The notes under the pieces were generated by a model. The model ran no database searches. It was not told the DNA's origin and saw only the letters and a program-made list of their open reading frames with translations. 64,000 nucleotides of DNA from an uncultured Clostridia bacterium (GTDB lineage Bacteria; Bacillota; Clostridia; Christensenellales; CAG-917). The stretch covers positions 1 to 64,000 of the forward strand of contig CASECZ010000002.1 of NCBI GenBank assembly GCA_949286725.1, read 5' to 3'. Positions 1-11,633 of the stretch are shown here, piece after piece; positions within the stretch are counted from its first letter, which is position 1, and each line of letters opens with the position of its first letter. A program made the position numbers and the translations under genes.

Positions 1-35
1 GAATAATTCACGCCGATAAGTTCTATTTGTGGCAT
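1..35 (-). CDS. 5' end of a leftward gene cut by the window edge
   Basis: An ATG on the minus strand at 35 opens a frame that stays open to the window edge and reads MPQIELIGVNYS. A TATAAT box with a TGC extension lies just upstream (45-50) and places the predicted transcription start about 3 nt before the ATG, with no Shine-Dalgarno site between them. Only 12 codons are visible, so no family can be assigned. The call rests on the promoter geometry, which recurs at other genes in this window. Confidence 0.4.
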   Translation of the reverse strand, partial: MPQIELIGVNY

Positions 36-44
36 AATGATAGT

Positions 45-73
45 ATTATAGCACACATCCGCGCAAATGCAAA
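45..73 (-). promoter_or_regulatory. Extended -10 promoter for the leftward gene starting at 35
   Basis: Minus-strand TATAAT (45-50) preceded by TGC, with a weak -35 TTTGCA (68-73) at 17 bp. The predicted start is near 38, giving a leader of about 3 nt or none. Confidence 0.45.
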
Positions 74-194
74 ACGATTGACGAAAGCCCCGTTAAATCA
101 ATGTTGGGACGTATTCGAGCGCGTCTGACGGCGGCGCGCTCCCGCGTGCCCGTCCGTGCACGTCGGAAAAAGTGCACATTTAAAAAAAGATTTC

Positions 195-223
195 TTGCTA
201 TCGCCGCGCATTATAACTATAAT
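195..223 (+). promoter_or_regulatory. Sigma-A-type promoter of the lipoprotein gene at 273
   Basis: TTGCTA (195-200), 17 bp spacer, TATAAT (218-223). Predicted start near 230. The leader then carries AAGGAG at 261-266 in front of the ATG at 273. Confidence 0.7.
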
Positions 224-272
224 ACAAGAAAACGAACACGAAAGTCGAGAGACGGTCGGGAAGGAGAATTCT

Positions 273-1043
273 ATGTCTAAAAAAATCGTTTATCCTTTGA
301 TTGTGTGCGCGCTCGTCTGCTGCCTTTCCTTTGCGCTTGCAGCATGCGACAACGGCGGTAACGATACACCCGGCGGCGAGTTCCAGGGCACGCTCTATTC
401 CATTCAGGCGCCTACGGCGTCCGACAACTACACGGTGGAAAATCTGCCCGAATCCGCCCGCGAAGGCGACGCCGTTTCCTTCACTCTTACGCTCACCTAT
501 CCCGACGACAGCATCATAGACGGCGTGGAATTGTACGGCACCGAGACCGGATACGTCGACCTGACCGCAACCGACGGTGTCTACTCTTTCACAATGCCTG
601 CCGAACCCGTGCGCATAAATGTCACCGTGACCTACTATCCCGACAAAGAAACGGACAACTTCCTAAGCTGGGACGGTGACAATCCATCTGCCTTTGCAAT
701 CGTACTGACTGCGGACAATCCCGACTATGCACCCCAGTACGACACGATGAACAGGCTCGTTGCCAACGTGACCAAGACGCCCTCTCAGACGGGCGGCTAC
801 TTCACCCAGCATCAGCAGACCGCTTTTTCGCTTGACGAGGACGTCATCCCATCCGACGCTCTCACCGTGACATACACCAATTCCAGTTCTTCCAACAGCG
901 CGGTTTCCTTCACCGTATGCATCGACCGCACCATGATACACGAAGGGACGGCAAAGATTGTGCTCCGCGTCGACAACGGCCACAAGTTCGGCGACAAAGC
1001 AATTCTCGTCTGCACCGTGACGGTGACTGCCGTACAAGCGTAA
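273..1043 (+). CDS. Small secreted lipoprotein of unknown function
   Basis: 256 residues. The start is the ATG at 273, six bases after AAGGAG; the upstream in-frame ATG at 156 lies before the promoter. Residues 1-24 are a basic, hydrophobic signal peptide ending in the lipobox ALAAC, with Cys25 as the lipidated residue. The mature part begins with a short Gly/Asn/Asp linker and is otherwise rich in Thr, Val and alternating polar/hydrophobic strands (for example around residues 70-130), as in beta-sandwich surface modules. No catalytic motif was recognised. It has its own promoter and terminator, so it is monocistronic. An adhesin or binding role would be a guess. Confidence 0.75.
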   Translation: MSKKIVYPLIVCALVCCLSFALAACDNGGNDTPGGEFQGTLYSIQAPTASDNYTVENLPESAREGDAVSFTLTLTYPDDSIIDGVELYGTETGYVDLTATDGVYSFTMPAEPVRINVTVTYYPDKETDNFLSWDGDNPSAFAIVLTADNPDYAPQYDTMNRLVANVTKTPSQTGGYFTQHQQTAFSLDEDVIPSDALTVTYTNSSSSNSAVSFTVCIDRTMIHEGTAKIVLRVDNGHKFGDKAILVCTVTVTAVQA

Positions 1044-1082
1044 CGGAACTAACGCAACTGCAAATATCCGACGTTAAAATGC

Positions 1083-1115
1083 AAAAACGCACGCATAAAA
1101 GTGCGTTTTTGTTTT
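1083..1115 (+). terminator. Terminator after the lipoprotein gene
   Basis: Inverted repeat AAAAACGCAC (1083-1092) / GTGCGTTTTT (1101-1110), continuing into a T-rich tract. The symmetric A/T flanks could also serve the opposite strand. Confidence 0.8.
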
Positions 1116-1364
1116 GTCATGAATTGCGGCAAAGTCCGCCGAGCGCGACATAAACGCCGCGTTGATCGAAAGCGGCCGTGCCACCCGTAAAAACACGAAT
1201 CGGACGAAAAGGAACGCCGACACGGACGGACAAAGACACCGCCGCGGGCAAACGGCTGCGGGCGCGTAGCGGGTGCGCAACTTGGCGGGACGCGTGTCCT
1301 GCCCGCGCGTGACTTGCGCACGGGCGATTACAGTTATTCTAATTAACTAAAAATCAAATATTGA
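1116..1364. other. Gene-free interval with a two-storey stem-loop
   Basis: No credible gene on either strand. It holds a compound inverted repeat: outer arms GTGCGCAA (1273-1280) and TTGCGCAC (1314-1321), inner arms GGCGGGAC (1284-1291) and GTCCTGCC (1296-1303, one G-T pair) around a 4-nt loop. No T-run follows, so it is not an ordinary terminator. It ends 44 bp before the nifJ promoter. A structured RNA or a protein-binding site are both possible. Confidence 0.4.
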
Positions 1365-4993
<3,629 letters not shown>

Positions 4994-5012
4994 GAATCGC
5001 ATCCGTGCATAA

Positions 5013-5043
5013 AAAATCCCCGTCCGCTCGGACGGGGATTTTG
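5013..5043 (+). terminator. Terminator after nifJ
   Basis: AAAATCCCCGTCCG / CGGACGGGGATTTT with a 2-3 nt loop, then TTGTTTTG. GC-rich stem and T-rich tail. Confidence 0.9.
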
Positions 5044-5050
5044 TTTTGTC

Positions 5051-5086
5051 TTCCGTTTCGTGTTTGTGCATTCCGTTTCGTGTTTG
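5051..5086. repeat. Two tandem 16-bp direct repeats
   Basis: TTCCGTTTCGTGTTTG occurs at 5051-5066 and again at 5071-5086 (period 20), inside a GT-rich stretch with further partial copies (TTTCGTTTTG, TTTCCGTTTTG) up to about 5120. No gene is supported here. Confidence 0.6.
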
Positions 5087-5211
5087 GCGTTTCGTTTTGC
5101 CGATTGCTTTCCGTTTTGTCCGCTCGCCCGAAAATCACCTGCCATTCCGCAAACGTCGGGTGCGGCAGCGCGGCTCCTTCCCGGCGACTGCACGGAAAAT
5201 TCGCGGCACGC

Positions 5212-5234
5212 AAAAGCCCGCCGATAAGGCGGGC
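5212..5234 (-). terminator. Terminator of the amino-acid kinase gene
   Basis: On the minus strand GCCCGCC-TTATC-GGCGGGC is followed by TTTTG, 25 bp beyond the stop codon of the leftward gene ending at 5259. Confidence 0.8.
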
Positions 5235-5258
5235 CGTCGGTTTGACCTGAAAAGAAAT

Positions 5259-6083
5259 TCACAGACCTATGCGCGTTGCGGGGACGTTTCCGTCGAGAAT
5301 GTCCTTTATCTTGTAGCGGCTGCTTGCTATGATGACCTGCGTGCCGTTTTTCAAAGGCTCTTTGATGTATTCGAGTTTTGCCCACGCGCCCTGCGCACCC
5401 TTTCTGGACGCACCTTTGCAATGCGTCTGCAACGCTTCCACGTTGGCGATGAGTTCGTCCGTGTCCTTGCCGCCGACGTTGAGTATCAGCGACTTTTCGT
5501 CGTCGGGGTTGAGATAAATCCCGTCCGTCGTCGTCAGGATGAGCAAAGTCTTGCATTTGACGAGGCAGGCAATCTGACTTGCGGTTTCGTCGTTGTCAAC
5601 GCATTCGATTGCCTTGCCGCGTTCGGCGCGCACCTTGACTATCTCGTGTTTGCGGTTCTCCTCGTCGCTCACGGGGTCGTTGTAGTTGACTATCGGGATG
5701 GCGTTCTGCCCGGGACAACGGCACAGCATTTCAAAAAGGTGCTTCCTCTTTTCGGCATCGTTGAAGTGTTGGTGTTCGACAAGTATCTGACGCACGCTGA
5801 AACGGCTGTCGATATACTGACGGTAGGTCTGCATAAGTATGGACTGCCCTTGTGCGGAATAGTCCGTTTTGTTCTCCTCGTCCGAACCGTGCAGTTCCTT
5901 GCCCGTACGCTTGATGTAGTCCAGTCTGCCGATTTCGGTCGCACCCGAAGTGACCCAGATGTAACCGGGGCGCAACTCGCGCGAAAGCCTGGCTATGATG
6001 TTGTAGTTCATATCCTGATATTCGCGGTCGATGAGTGCCATCGAGCCGATTTTTCCGACGAGTTCGATATCGAAGTTTGCCAT
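5259..6083 (-). CDS. Glutamate-5-kinase-like amino acid kinase
   Basis: 274 residues, matching the kinase core of ProB without the C-terminal PUA domain. Recognisable family blocks in order: KIGS near residue 11 (KVGS in ProB), VTSGATEIG near 44, GQSILMQ, PIVNYNDPVS near 130, the acidic VDNDETASQ, LTTTDGIY, and GAWAKLEYI near 230, which replaces the usual GGMxTKL block. Glutamate 5-kinase phosphorylates glutamate on the way to proline. No proA or proC lies nearby, and the degraded N-terminal and GGM blocks leave the substrate uncertain; another small acid is possible. AGAGGA precedes the ATG. It is flanked by its own promoter and terminator. Confidence 0.75.
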   Translation of the reverse strand: MANFDIELVGKIGSMALIDREYQDMNYNIIARLSRELRPGYIWVTSGATEIGRLDYIKRTGKELHGSDEENKTDYSAQGQSILMQTYRQYIDSRFSVRQILVEHQHFNDAEKRKHLFEMLCRCPGQNAIPIVNYNDPVSDEENRKHEIVKVRAERGKAIECVDNDETASQIACLVKCKTLLILTTTDGIYLNPDDEKSLILNVGGKDTDELIANVEALQTHCKGASRKGAQGAWAKLEYIKEPLKNGTQVIIASSRYKIKDILDGNVPATRIGL

Positions 6084-6121
6084 ACAATCCTCTTTTGAGT
6101 GAACTGCCTTGCGGCATTTTG

Positions 6122-6150
6122 ATTATATTATATCCGCCGTTGAATGGCAA
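6122..6150 (-). promoter_or_regulatory. Promoter of the amino-acid kinase gene
   Basis: Minus strand TTGCCA (6145-6150), 17 bp, TATAAT (6122-6127). A second overlapping TATAAT lies 5 bp upstream. Predicted start near 6115, leader about 32 nt. Confidence 0.7.
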
Positions 6151-6157
6151 GCGAATA

Positions 6158-6185
6158 AACAAAAGGGAACGCTTGCCGCGTTCCC
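6158..6185 (-). terminator. Terminator of the InlB/GLUG lipoprotein gene
   Basis: Minus strand GGGAACG (6179-6185 complement) and CGTTCCC (6165-6171 complement) around an 8-nt loop (CGGCAAG region), followed by TTTTG. It lies 23 bp past the stop codon. Confidence 0.8.
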
Positions 6186-6207
6186 CTCACGATATCTTCG
6201 CAATTCG

Positions 6208-8679
6208 TTACTCCTGCGACGCGTCACCCTCTTCGGGGTCGCCCTGCACGCGTTCCGTCGCCAGATGCAGTTCGGCTTTGCCGCCGACTGTCACCATTTC
6301 CCACACGTTGCGGTCGAGGTCGAGCACCTTGTCGCCGAGCGTGAATTCGCTGTCGGAATAGTTCGCGACATCGGTGTTCGTCGCGCCCTCGACTTTCGTG
6401 AACTTGAACGCGGGTTCCTCTTCGGATGCGCCCGTAATCGCACTTTCGCCCACTTTAACGGTGTTTTCCGATGCATAATAGCTGTTTTTGAGCGTAGTGC
6501 CCGTTACCGTGCGCGCAACGGAGAAGGACGTCGTGACGCCGTCCGAGCCGTCGCCGTTCACCGTGACGTTTACGTTCACGAAGGCGGTGTTGACGGTGAC
6601 GGTGTCCGCTCTGCCCGACATTGCACCGACGTATGCGGTCGCGCCCGCGGGCGCACTCACGTTGACGTTGCCGACCACGGCGTAAACGAAACTCACGTTG
6701 CCGCGCGTTCCGCCCGTGCCCGTCGTCGTGCCCGTTATCCCGCCGACGAAGGAAGTCTGCCCGTCGGTCAGAACGACGTCGAGGGAAACAAGCGACACCC
6801 TGGCGTTGGTCAGCACGGTTTCGCTGTAACCTATCGCGCCGCCCGCATTGACGGTCGCGGCGGTGATGCCGAGCGCTGCGCCGTCGGCGAAACATTCGCT
6901 CATCGTGCCCCAGACGGCTTTGCCCGCCAGAGCTCCGACGTAGGCTTGTTTGCCCGCCTCGACGGTGACGTTGGCGAGCGCAACTCCGTTCTTGGTGACG
7001 TTGACATCGTCGGCGTAGCCTGCTATGCCGCCGAAATAGACACTGCCGCCGCCCGTTGCGACGACGCGCGTTCCGTCTGCGACGGTCACTCTGCAAGCGT
7101 TGATTGCCGTTGCCACTCTTCTGTCGGTTTCGGCGGAGCCGACTATGCCGCCCACGCGCACGGATGCATCGGTGACGGACAGGTCGACATCGAGGTTCAC
7201 CGTGCAGTTGTTGACGGAACTGCCCAGTCCGGTCACGGCGGCGATGCCGCCTATATACACCTTCTTTACCACTCCTGCGAGGTTGACGACAAGGTCGGTT
7301 TCGCAGGCGTCGATTGTGCCCATGTTGACAACCGCAACACCGCCCACACGCACCGAATCGCCTTCGGCGTTGTTGATTGCGGCGACGTCGGCAGCGTCAA
7401 TCGCAATGACTATGCGCAGGTTTTTGACGATGCCCGTGTTCGCGCCTATAAAGCCTATGTCCGCACCTGCCGCGGGATTTATCGTTACCGTGCTCTTGAC
7501 GGAGGAATTCAGCCCGTCGACGACGCCGTTGAAGGGATTTTCCTCGTCGTACAGAGGCGCGTACGCGTCAAGCGTAACGTCGCCCGTCACGTAGATGTTG
7601 GCGTTGAGATAGGCGTATTTTTCGAGTTCGTCCTCGCCGTTGACCGCGGCGGCGATGTCGTTACGCAACGCGGTGATGTCCGTGGTCGACGAAATTTCTA
7701 TGTGTTTTATCCATTTCGCGTAAAGATTGAGATAATATTTGCCGTCTTCCGTCTTGGAGGCGACGGTTTCGGAAACTTTGGTCGCGTTGCCGTTGTCGGC
7801 GTCTTCCGTCACGTCGTCGAACATTACGAACCTGACCTCGGTACGCTTCTCGTTGCCGTCGTCGTCCTTGGAGGTCACGATGTAATACCATTCGACAAAG
7901 TCGTAACCGTCGCGCGTGACCGTGGGCACCTGCGACAGCGCGAACGTGTCGTTGAGTTTGACGGACACGACGTCGCCCGTCATCTCGCCCTCTTTTGCGA
8001 TGAAGTCGACGTCGACGTCGGGAAGCTGACTGTGGAACATCGGATACATCGTCAGCACTCTGTCTACCGTGTATTTCGCGACGAGTTTGACGCTCGTCGC
8101 GCCCTTTTGCGCCCACTCGGTAAGTCTTACCTGCGTGTCGCCGTCATAGTAGTACCAGTAGACGAACCAGTCGTCTGCCTTGTCCGTCGCGGGGACGGGA
8201 ATCGTCGCGTCGGAGGAGTTGTAAGTCGTGACGAAGGAGCCTTCGGCGGGTGCGGTCACCGTGCCGCCCTCATAAGTCCATTTGCCGTCCGTCAAAAAGG
8301 ACGTGACGTCGTGCTTGTACGTCTTTGCGGTGTAATGGGCTTTGAGTACCAGGTCGGCTTTGACCGTGTCGGTGGCGAAATAAAACTGTTCGCCGTCCGA
8401 CGTCTCCCAGTAGTTGAACTCGTAACCCGTCTTGAAGGGCGTCGTGGGAGGCTCTTTCACGAGGGAGCCGTAAGCAAGTCCCGTCTGATTGTACTCCGAA
8501 AAATCCGTTGCCGCGCCGTTGGAATCGAAAGTGACGGAATAGGTGGTGGGGGTGGGCGTTTTGCCGCCGTCTTCGTCCGTGCCGCCGGCATTGTCGGGAT
8601 TGCACGCGACGAGAGCCACGGCAAGCAGAGCCGTCACAAGCGCGAACAGAAAAATTTTCAGGCAACAGTTCTTTCTCAT
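6208..8679 (-). CDS. Large lipoprotein with InlB-type B repeats and GLUG-like repeats
   Basis: 823 residues. Residues 1-25 form a signal peptide ending in the lipobox ALVAC (Cys26), followed by a Gly/Asp-rich linker. Residues about 45-330 contain several Listeria-Bacteroides (InlB B-repeat, Flg_new) modules, seen as YSVTFDSNG and repeated GYEFNYWE or GYDFVEWYY blocks. Residues about 340-770 are long runs of short Gly-rich beta repeats with VGGIVG-, IGGIAAV- and FGGIAGY-type turns, as in GLUG-containing surface proteins, probably a right-handed beta-helix. No enzyme motif was seen. It is most likely an adhesin or glycan/matrix-binding stalk on the outer face of the membrane. TAGGAT precedes the ATG; a TATAAT lies about 45 bp upstream with a poor -35. 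Confidence 0.85.
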   Translation of the reverse strand: MRKNCCLKIFLFALVTALLAVALVACNPDNAGGTDEDGGKTPTPTTYSVTFDSNGAATDFSEYNQTGLAYGSLVKEPPTTPFKTGYEFNYWETSDGEQFYFATDTVKADLVLKAHYTAKTYKHDVTSFLTDGKWTYEGGTVTAPAEGSFVTTYNSSDATIPVPATDKADDWFVYWYYYDGDTQVRLTEWAQKGATSVKLVAKYTVDRVLTMYPMFHSQLPDVDVDFIAKEGEMTGDVVSVKLNDTFALSQVPTVTRDGYDFVEWYYIVTSKDDDGNEKRTEVRFVMFDDVTEDADNGNATKVSETVASKTEDGKYYLNLYAKWIKHIEISSTTDITALRNDIAAAVNGEDELEKYAYLNANIYVTGDVTLDAYAPLYDEENPFNGVVDGLNSSVKSTVTINPAAGADIGFIGANTGIVKNLRIVIAIDAADVAAINNAEGDSVRVGGVAVVNMGTIDACETDLVVNLAGVVKKVYIGGIAAVTGLGSSVNNCTVNLDVDLSVTDASVRVGGIVGSAETDRRVATAINACRVTVADGTRVVATGGGSVYFGGIAGYADDVNVTKNGVALANVTVEAGKQAYVGALAGKAVWGTMSECFADGAALGITAATVNAGGAIGYSETVLTNARVSLVSLDVVLTDGQTSFVGGITGTTTGTGGTRGNVSFVYAVVGNVNVSAPAGATAYVGAMSGRADTVTVNTAFVNVNVTVNGDGSDGVTTSFSVARTVTGTTLKNSYYASENTVKVGESAITGASEEEPAFKFTKVEGATNTDVANYSDSEFTLGDKVLDLDRNVWEMVTVGGKAELHLATERVQGDPEEGDASQE

Positions 8680-8800
8680 AATTTCATCCTACGAATAGTT
8701 TTTATAACAATAAATACATTATACCATTTCGGCGGCAAACACAACTTAATTTTGAGTCGTGACGCCACTCACGCGTTTTTTTAATCCGCTCAGAATACCG

Positions 8801-8832
8801 AAAAAGCCCGACGGACATCGGGCTTTTTTTTG
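8801..8832 (-). terminator. Bidirectional terminator after the M28 peptidase gene
   Basis: AAAAAGCCCGA / TCGGGCTTTTTTTT around a 6-nt loop. On the minus strand the stem is followed by TTTTT, just past the stop codon at 8845. Confidence 0.85.
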
Positions 8833-8844
8833 CAAGCGGAAGTA

Positions 8845-10260
8845 TTATTCCTCGCTGTCTTCGATGATTTCGGCGTCGAGGTACTCTTTTTCCTCGGCGG
8901 GAGCCTGCGTTGCGGCTGCGGCGGGTGCCGCAGGTGCGGGTTCCGAAGTCACGGCGGCTTTGGTCGCCTCGAATTCGCCTATCTTCTCGACCACGCGAAG
9001 CACGACGTCCAGACCGAGATGTACGGTGTCGACGTCGAAGCGTTCGGCCACGTCGTAGCAGGTGTGGTAGTAGTTGGTGAGCACGGGGTTCTGTGCCGCA
9101 AAGGTTATGCTCTTCACGCCCGCCTTGGTCATGGGGGTGGAATCGCAGCCGCCAACGGGGTTCACGATGTTGCCGGGTTTCTGAATTCCCGCCTCTTCCA
9201 TGGCGGCGATGAACATGTTTTCGAGCCCCTTGTCGAAACGGGTGAACTGCCACACGTCGCCGTGCACGACTTCGAAATAATCCTTGTCGGCGACGGAGTC
9301 GATGTTGATGTTGTAGCAGTTTTTGAGGATTTCTTCGCCTTTATGCTTTCTGGTAAAGGCAATCGAACCGCGCAGACCCGCTTCTTCCGAACCGCAGTTG
9401 AAATCGATGATACGGCAACCCACGGGGATTTTGTCGGGGTTTTCCTTGAAGTACTTGGTGGCGGCGTACGCAATGCCTATGCCCGTTGCGTTGTCCATTG
9501 CTCCGGGGGACGCCGTGCGGGGGTTCTTGTCCGCCCACATCGTGATGAGGAAGCAGCCCGGTATCACGAACACGGCAAGCAGCACGTGCAATGCAATCTG
9601 GAAGTTTGCGGCGTTGGACAGCGTTTCGTAGAAGTCCAGCAGTTGAGCGGGGGTCAAATCCAGTCCGCCGTTGGAAAAGATTGCCGCTCTGCACTGAATT
9701 ATGAACATTGCGAGTGCCGAAACGGTCAGGAACAGGAACGCGACGATGCCGATGCCCATTTTCAGGAACACGGGAACGGGACTCTTCTTGGTGAGTGCGG
9801 AGTGTTTCCAGTTCCAGCTGGTGTCGGTGTGGCCCGAAAGAATGACGGTATAATTGTACTTTCCGTCGGGCGGCAGGACTTCGCCGTACACGTTCTGCGA
9901 CATCTCCTGATGGAAGGCGCCGTCGAACCAGGTCTTGTAAAGGAAGACGCTGCAAACAAGCCAGATCCACGCGGCAAGGCACAGGAAAAACACCAGACCG
10001 TAAAGCTGTTCGAAATACATCATCACGGCGCAGATTATGCCCAGCCAGCCCGCATAAGGTATGCCGCCTATGCTGGCGCGGGGCGAGACAAGGAATTTCT
10101 CCGTAACGGGCTTGATGCCGATGGATTGAAGTTTGTCCGCCATAAAAGAGGCAAACTTCTTCTCGCCGTCGGAGCCGGGCAGACGCGAACCGATGTCGTT
10201 CGCCGCGGTTTTGACGATGCCGAACGCTTCATCGGCGTAGGGTTTAAGTTCTTTTCTCAT
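8845..10260 (-). CDS. Membrane-embedded M28-family metallopeptidase
   Basis: 471 residues. All M28 zinc-ligand blocks are visible in order: SGHTDTSW near residue 145, GAMDNATG near 255, the catalytic SEEAG near 290, NIDSVAD near 325 and YYHTCYD near 410. These predict a two-zinc aminopeptidase. Two hydrophobic helices lie near residues 70-110. A further pair (about 165-190 and 215-240) lies inside the peptidase domain, between the HTD and MDN blocks that are normally close together. The C-terminus is an Ala/Pro/Glu-rich tail. GGAGG precedes the ATG. It follows serS by 37 bp and is probably the last gene of the leuS-serS unit, although its function is unrelated to charging. Confidence 0.85.
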   Translation of the reverse strand: MRKELKPYADEAFGIVKTAANDIGSRLPGSDGEKKFASFMADKLQSIGIKPVTEKFLVSPRASIGGIPYAGWLGIICAVMMYFEQLYGLVFFLCLAAWIWLVCSVFLYKTWFDGAFHQEMSQNVYGEVLPPDGKYNYTVILSGHTDTSWNWKHSALTKKSPVPVFLKMGIGIVAFLFLTVSALAMFIIQCRAAIFSNGGLDLTPAQLLDFYETLSNAANFQIALHVLLAVFVIPGCFLITMWADKNPRTASPGAMDNATGIGIAYAATKYFKENPDKIPVGCRIIDFNCGSEEAGLRGSIAFTRKHKGEEILKNCYNINIDSVADKDYFEVVHGDVWQFTRFDKGLENMFIAAMEEAGIQKPGNIVNPVGGCDSTPMTKAGVKSITFAAQNPVLTNYYHTCYDVAERFDVDTVHLGLDVVLRVVEKIGEFEATKAAVTSEPAPAAPAAAATQAPAEEKEYLDAEIIEDSEE

Positions 10261-10297
10261 ATATCCTCCGTTTCCGCAAAAGCGGTATTAAATTTCG

Positions 10298-11581
10298 TTA
10301 TTTGCCTATGAATTCTCTTCCGCCCATCCACTTGCGCAGGACTTCGGGAATTGTGACGCTGCCGTCCTCGTTCTGGAACTGTTCGACGATGGCGGGAATG
10401 AGGCGCGAAGTGGCAAGACCGCTGCCGTTGAGCGTATGCACGTATGCAGGTTTGCCCGTTGCGGCGTCACGATAACGCGTGTTGTTGCGGCGCGCCTGAT
10501 AATCGTTTGCGTTGGAAACGGAACTGCACTCCTTGTAAATGCCCATACTGGGTATCCACAGTTCGACGTCGTAAGTCCTCGCCATGGACGCCGAGCAATC
10601 GCCCGCCGCCAGTTTGGACACGCGGAAATGCAACCCCAGTTTCTCGACCAGCGCCGACGCCTTGGCAACCAGTTCCTCGAAAGCTTCCATACTGTGGTCG
10701 GGGTGCGCGTACTGCACCATTTCCACCTTGTTGAACTGATGACCGCGTATCATACCGCGCTCTTCGGCGCGCGCGCTGCCCGCCTCTTTGCGGTAGCAGG
10801 GGGTGTAGGCGAAGAACTTCATCGGCAGTTTGCTTTCGTCGATGATTTCGCCCGCGTACATGTTGACCAGCGCGGTTTCGGCGGTCGGCAGCATGAAGCG
10901 GTTGCGGTGTCTGTCCTCATCGCAATCCAGCCAGTAGACCTCGTCGCTGAATTTGGGGAACTGACCCGCGCCGTATCCGCAGGAATAGTTGAGTTGGTGA
11001 GGGGGCAGAATGAATTCGTAACCGTCTTTGAGGTGCTCTTCCACGAAATAGTTGAGCAACGCCCATTCCAGTTGCGCGCCGAGCCCTCTGTAAATCCAGA
11101 ACCCGTTGCCGCCGAGTTTGACGCCGCGCTCATAGTCTATAAGACCCAAAGACGTGCAGAGGTCGACATGATTTTTTATCGGGAAGGAGAATTCGGGTTT
11201 TTCGCCCACGATACGGACGACCTCGTTGTTCTCTTTCTCACCCGCTTTAAGGTCGGGGTCGGGAATGTTGGGCAGGCGGGACAAAAAGTCCGTTATGCGC
11301 TCGACGAGCGCGTTGATTTCGGCGTCACTTTCGGCGATTTCGTCGCCGATGTGCCTCATCTCCTCGAAGATGGGCTCGACGGGTTTGCCCGCCTTTTTGA
11401 GAGCGGGGATTTCCGTGGAAACCTTGTTGCGGCGGGCTTTGAGCTGCTCCACCTCGTTTATCTTTGCCTTGCGCTCGTTGTCCCACGCGATGACCTGCGC
11501 GAAATCCACTTCGCAACCTTTCTTGGCGAGTGCCTGTGCGACCTCGTCGGGGTTCTGTTTGATTCTTACGATGTCCAGCAT
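10298..11581 (-). CDS. serS: Seryl-tRNA synthetase
   Basis: 427 residues, the standard SerRS length. It charges tRNA-Ser (and tRNA-Sec where present) in the cytoplasm. The N-terminal coiled-coil arm covers about residues 25-105 (KRKAKINEVEQLKARRNKV-type helices). Class II motif 2 is FAYTPCYRKEAGSA near residue 265 with RGMIRGHQF, and motif 3 is NGSGLATSRLIPAI near 385. GAGAGGAA lies before the ATG. It starts 52 bp after leuS; the gap contains a GGGCGCGC/GCGCGC hairpin without a T-run, so read-through is likely. No T-box leader is present. Confidence 0.97.
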   Translation of the reverse strand: MLDIVRIKQNPDEVAQALAKKGCEVDFAQVIAWDNERKAKINEVEQLKARRNKVSTEIPALKKAGKPVEPIFEEMRHIGDEIAESDAEINALVERITDFLSRLPNIPDPDLKAGEKENNEVVRIVGEKPEFSFPIKNHVDLCTSLGLIDYERGVKLGGNGFWIYRGLGAQLEWALLNYFVEEHLKDGYEFILPPHQLNYSCGYGAGQFPKFSDEVYWLDCDEDRHRNRFMLPTAETALVNMYAGEIIDESKLPMKFFAYTPCYRKEAGSARAEERGMIRGHQFNKVEMVQYAHPDHSMEAFEELVAKASALVEKLGLHFRVSKLAAGDCSASMARTYDVELWIPSMGIYKECSSVSNANDYQARRNNTRYRDAATGKPAYVHTLNGSGLATSRLIPAIVEQFQNEDGSVTIPEVLRKWMGGREFIGK

Positions 11582-11633
11582 ATATTCCTCTCAATGCCCT
11601 TTCGGGCTGTCGGGCGCGCTTTCGGCGCGCGGT

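Noticed and set aside
1121..1192. Short plus-strand frame starting ATGAATTGC after the first terminator
   Set aside because: About 23 codons, Arg-rich, no SD and no promoter.
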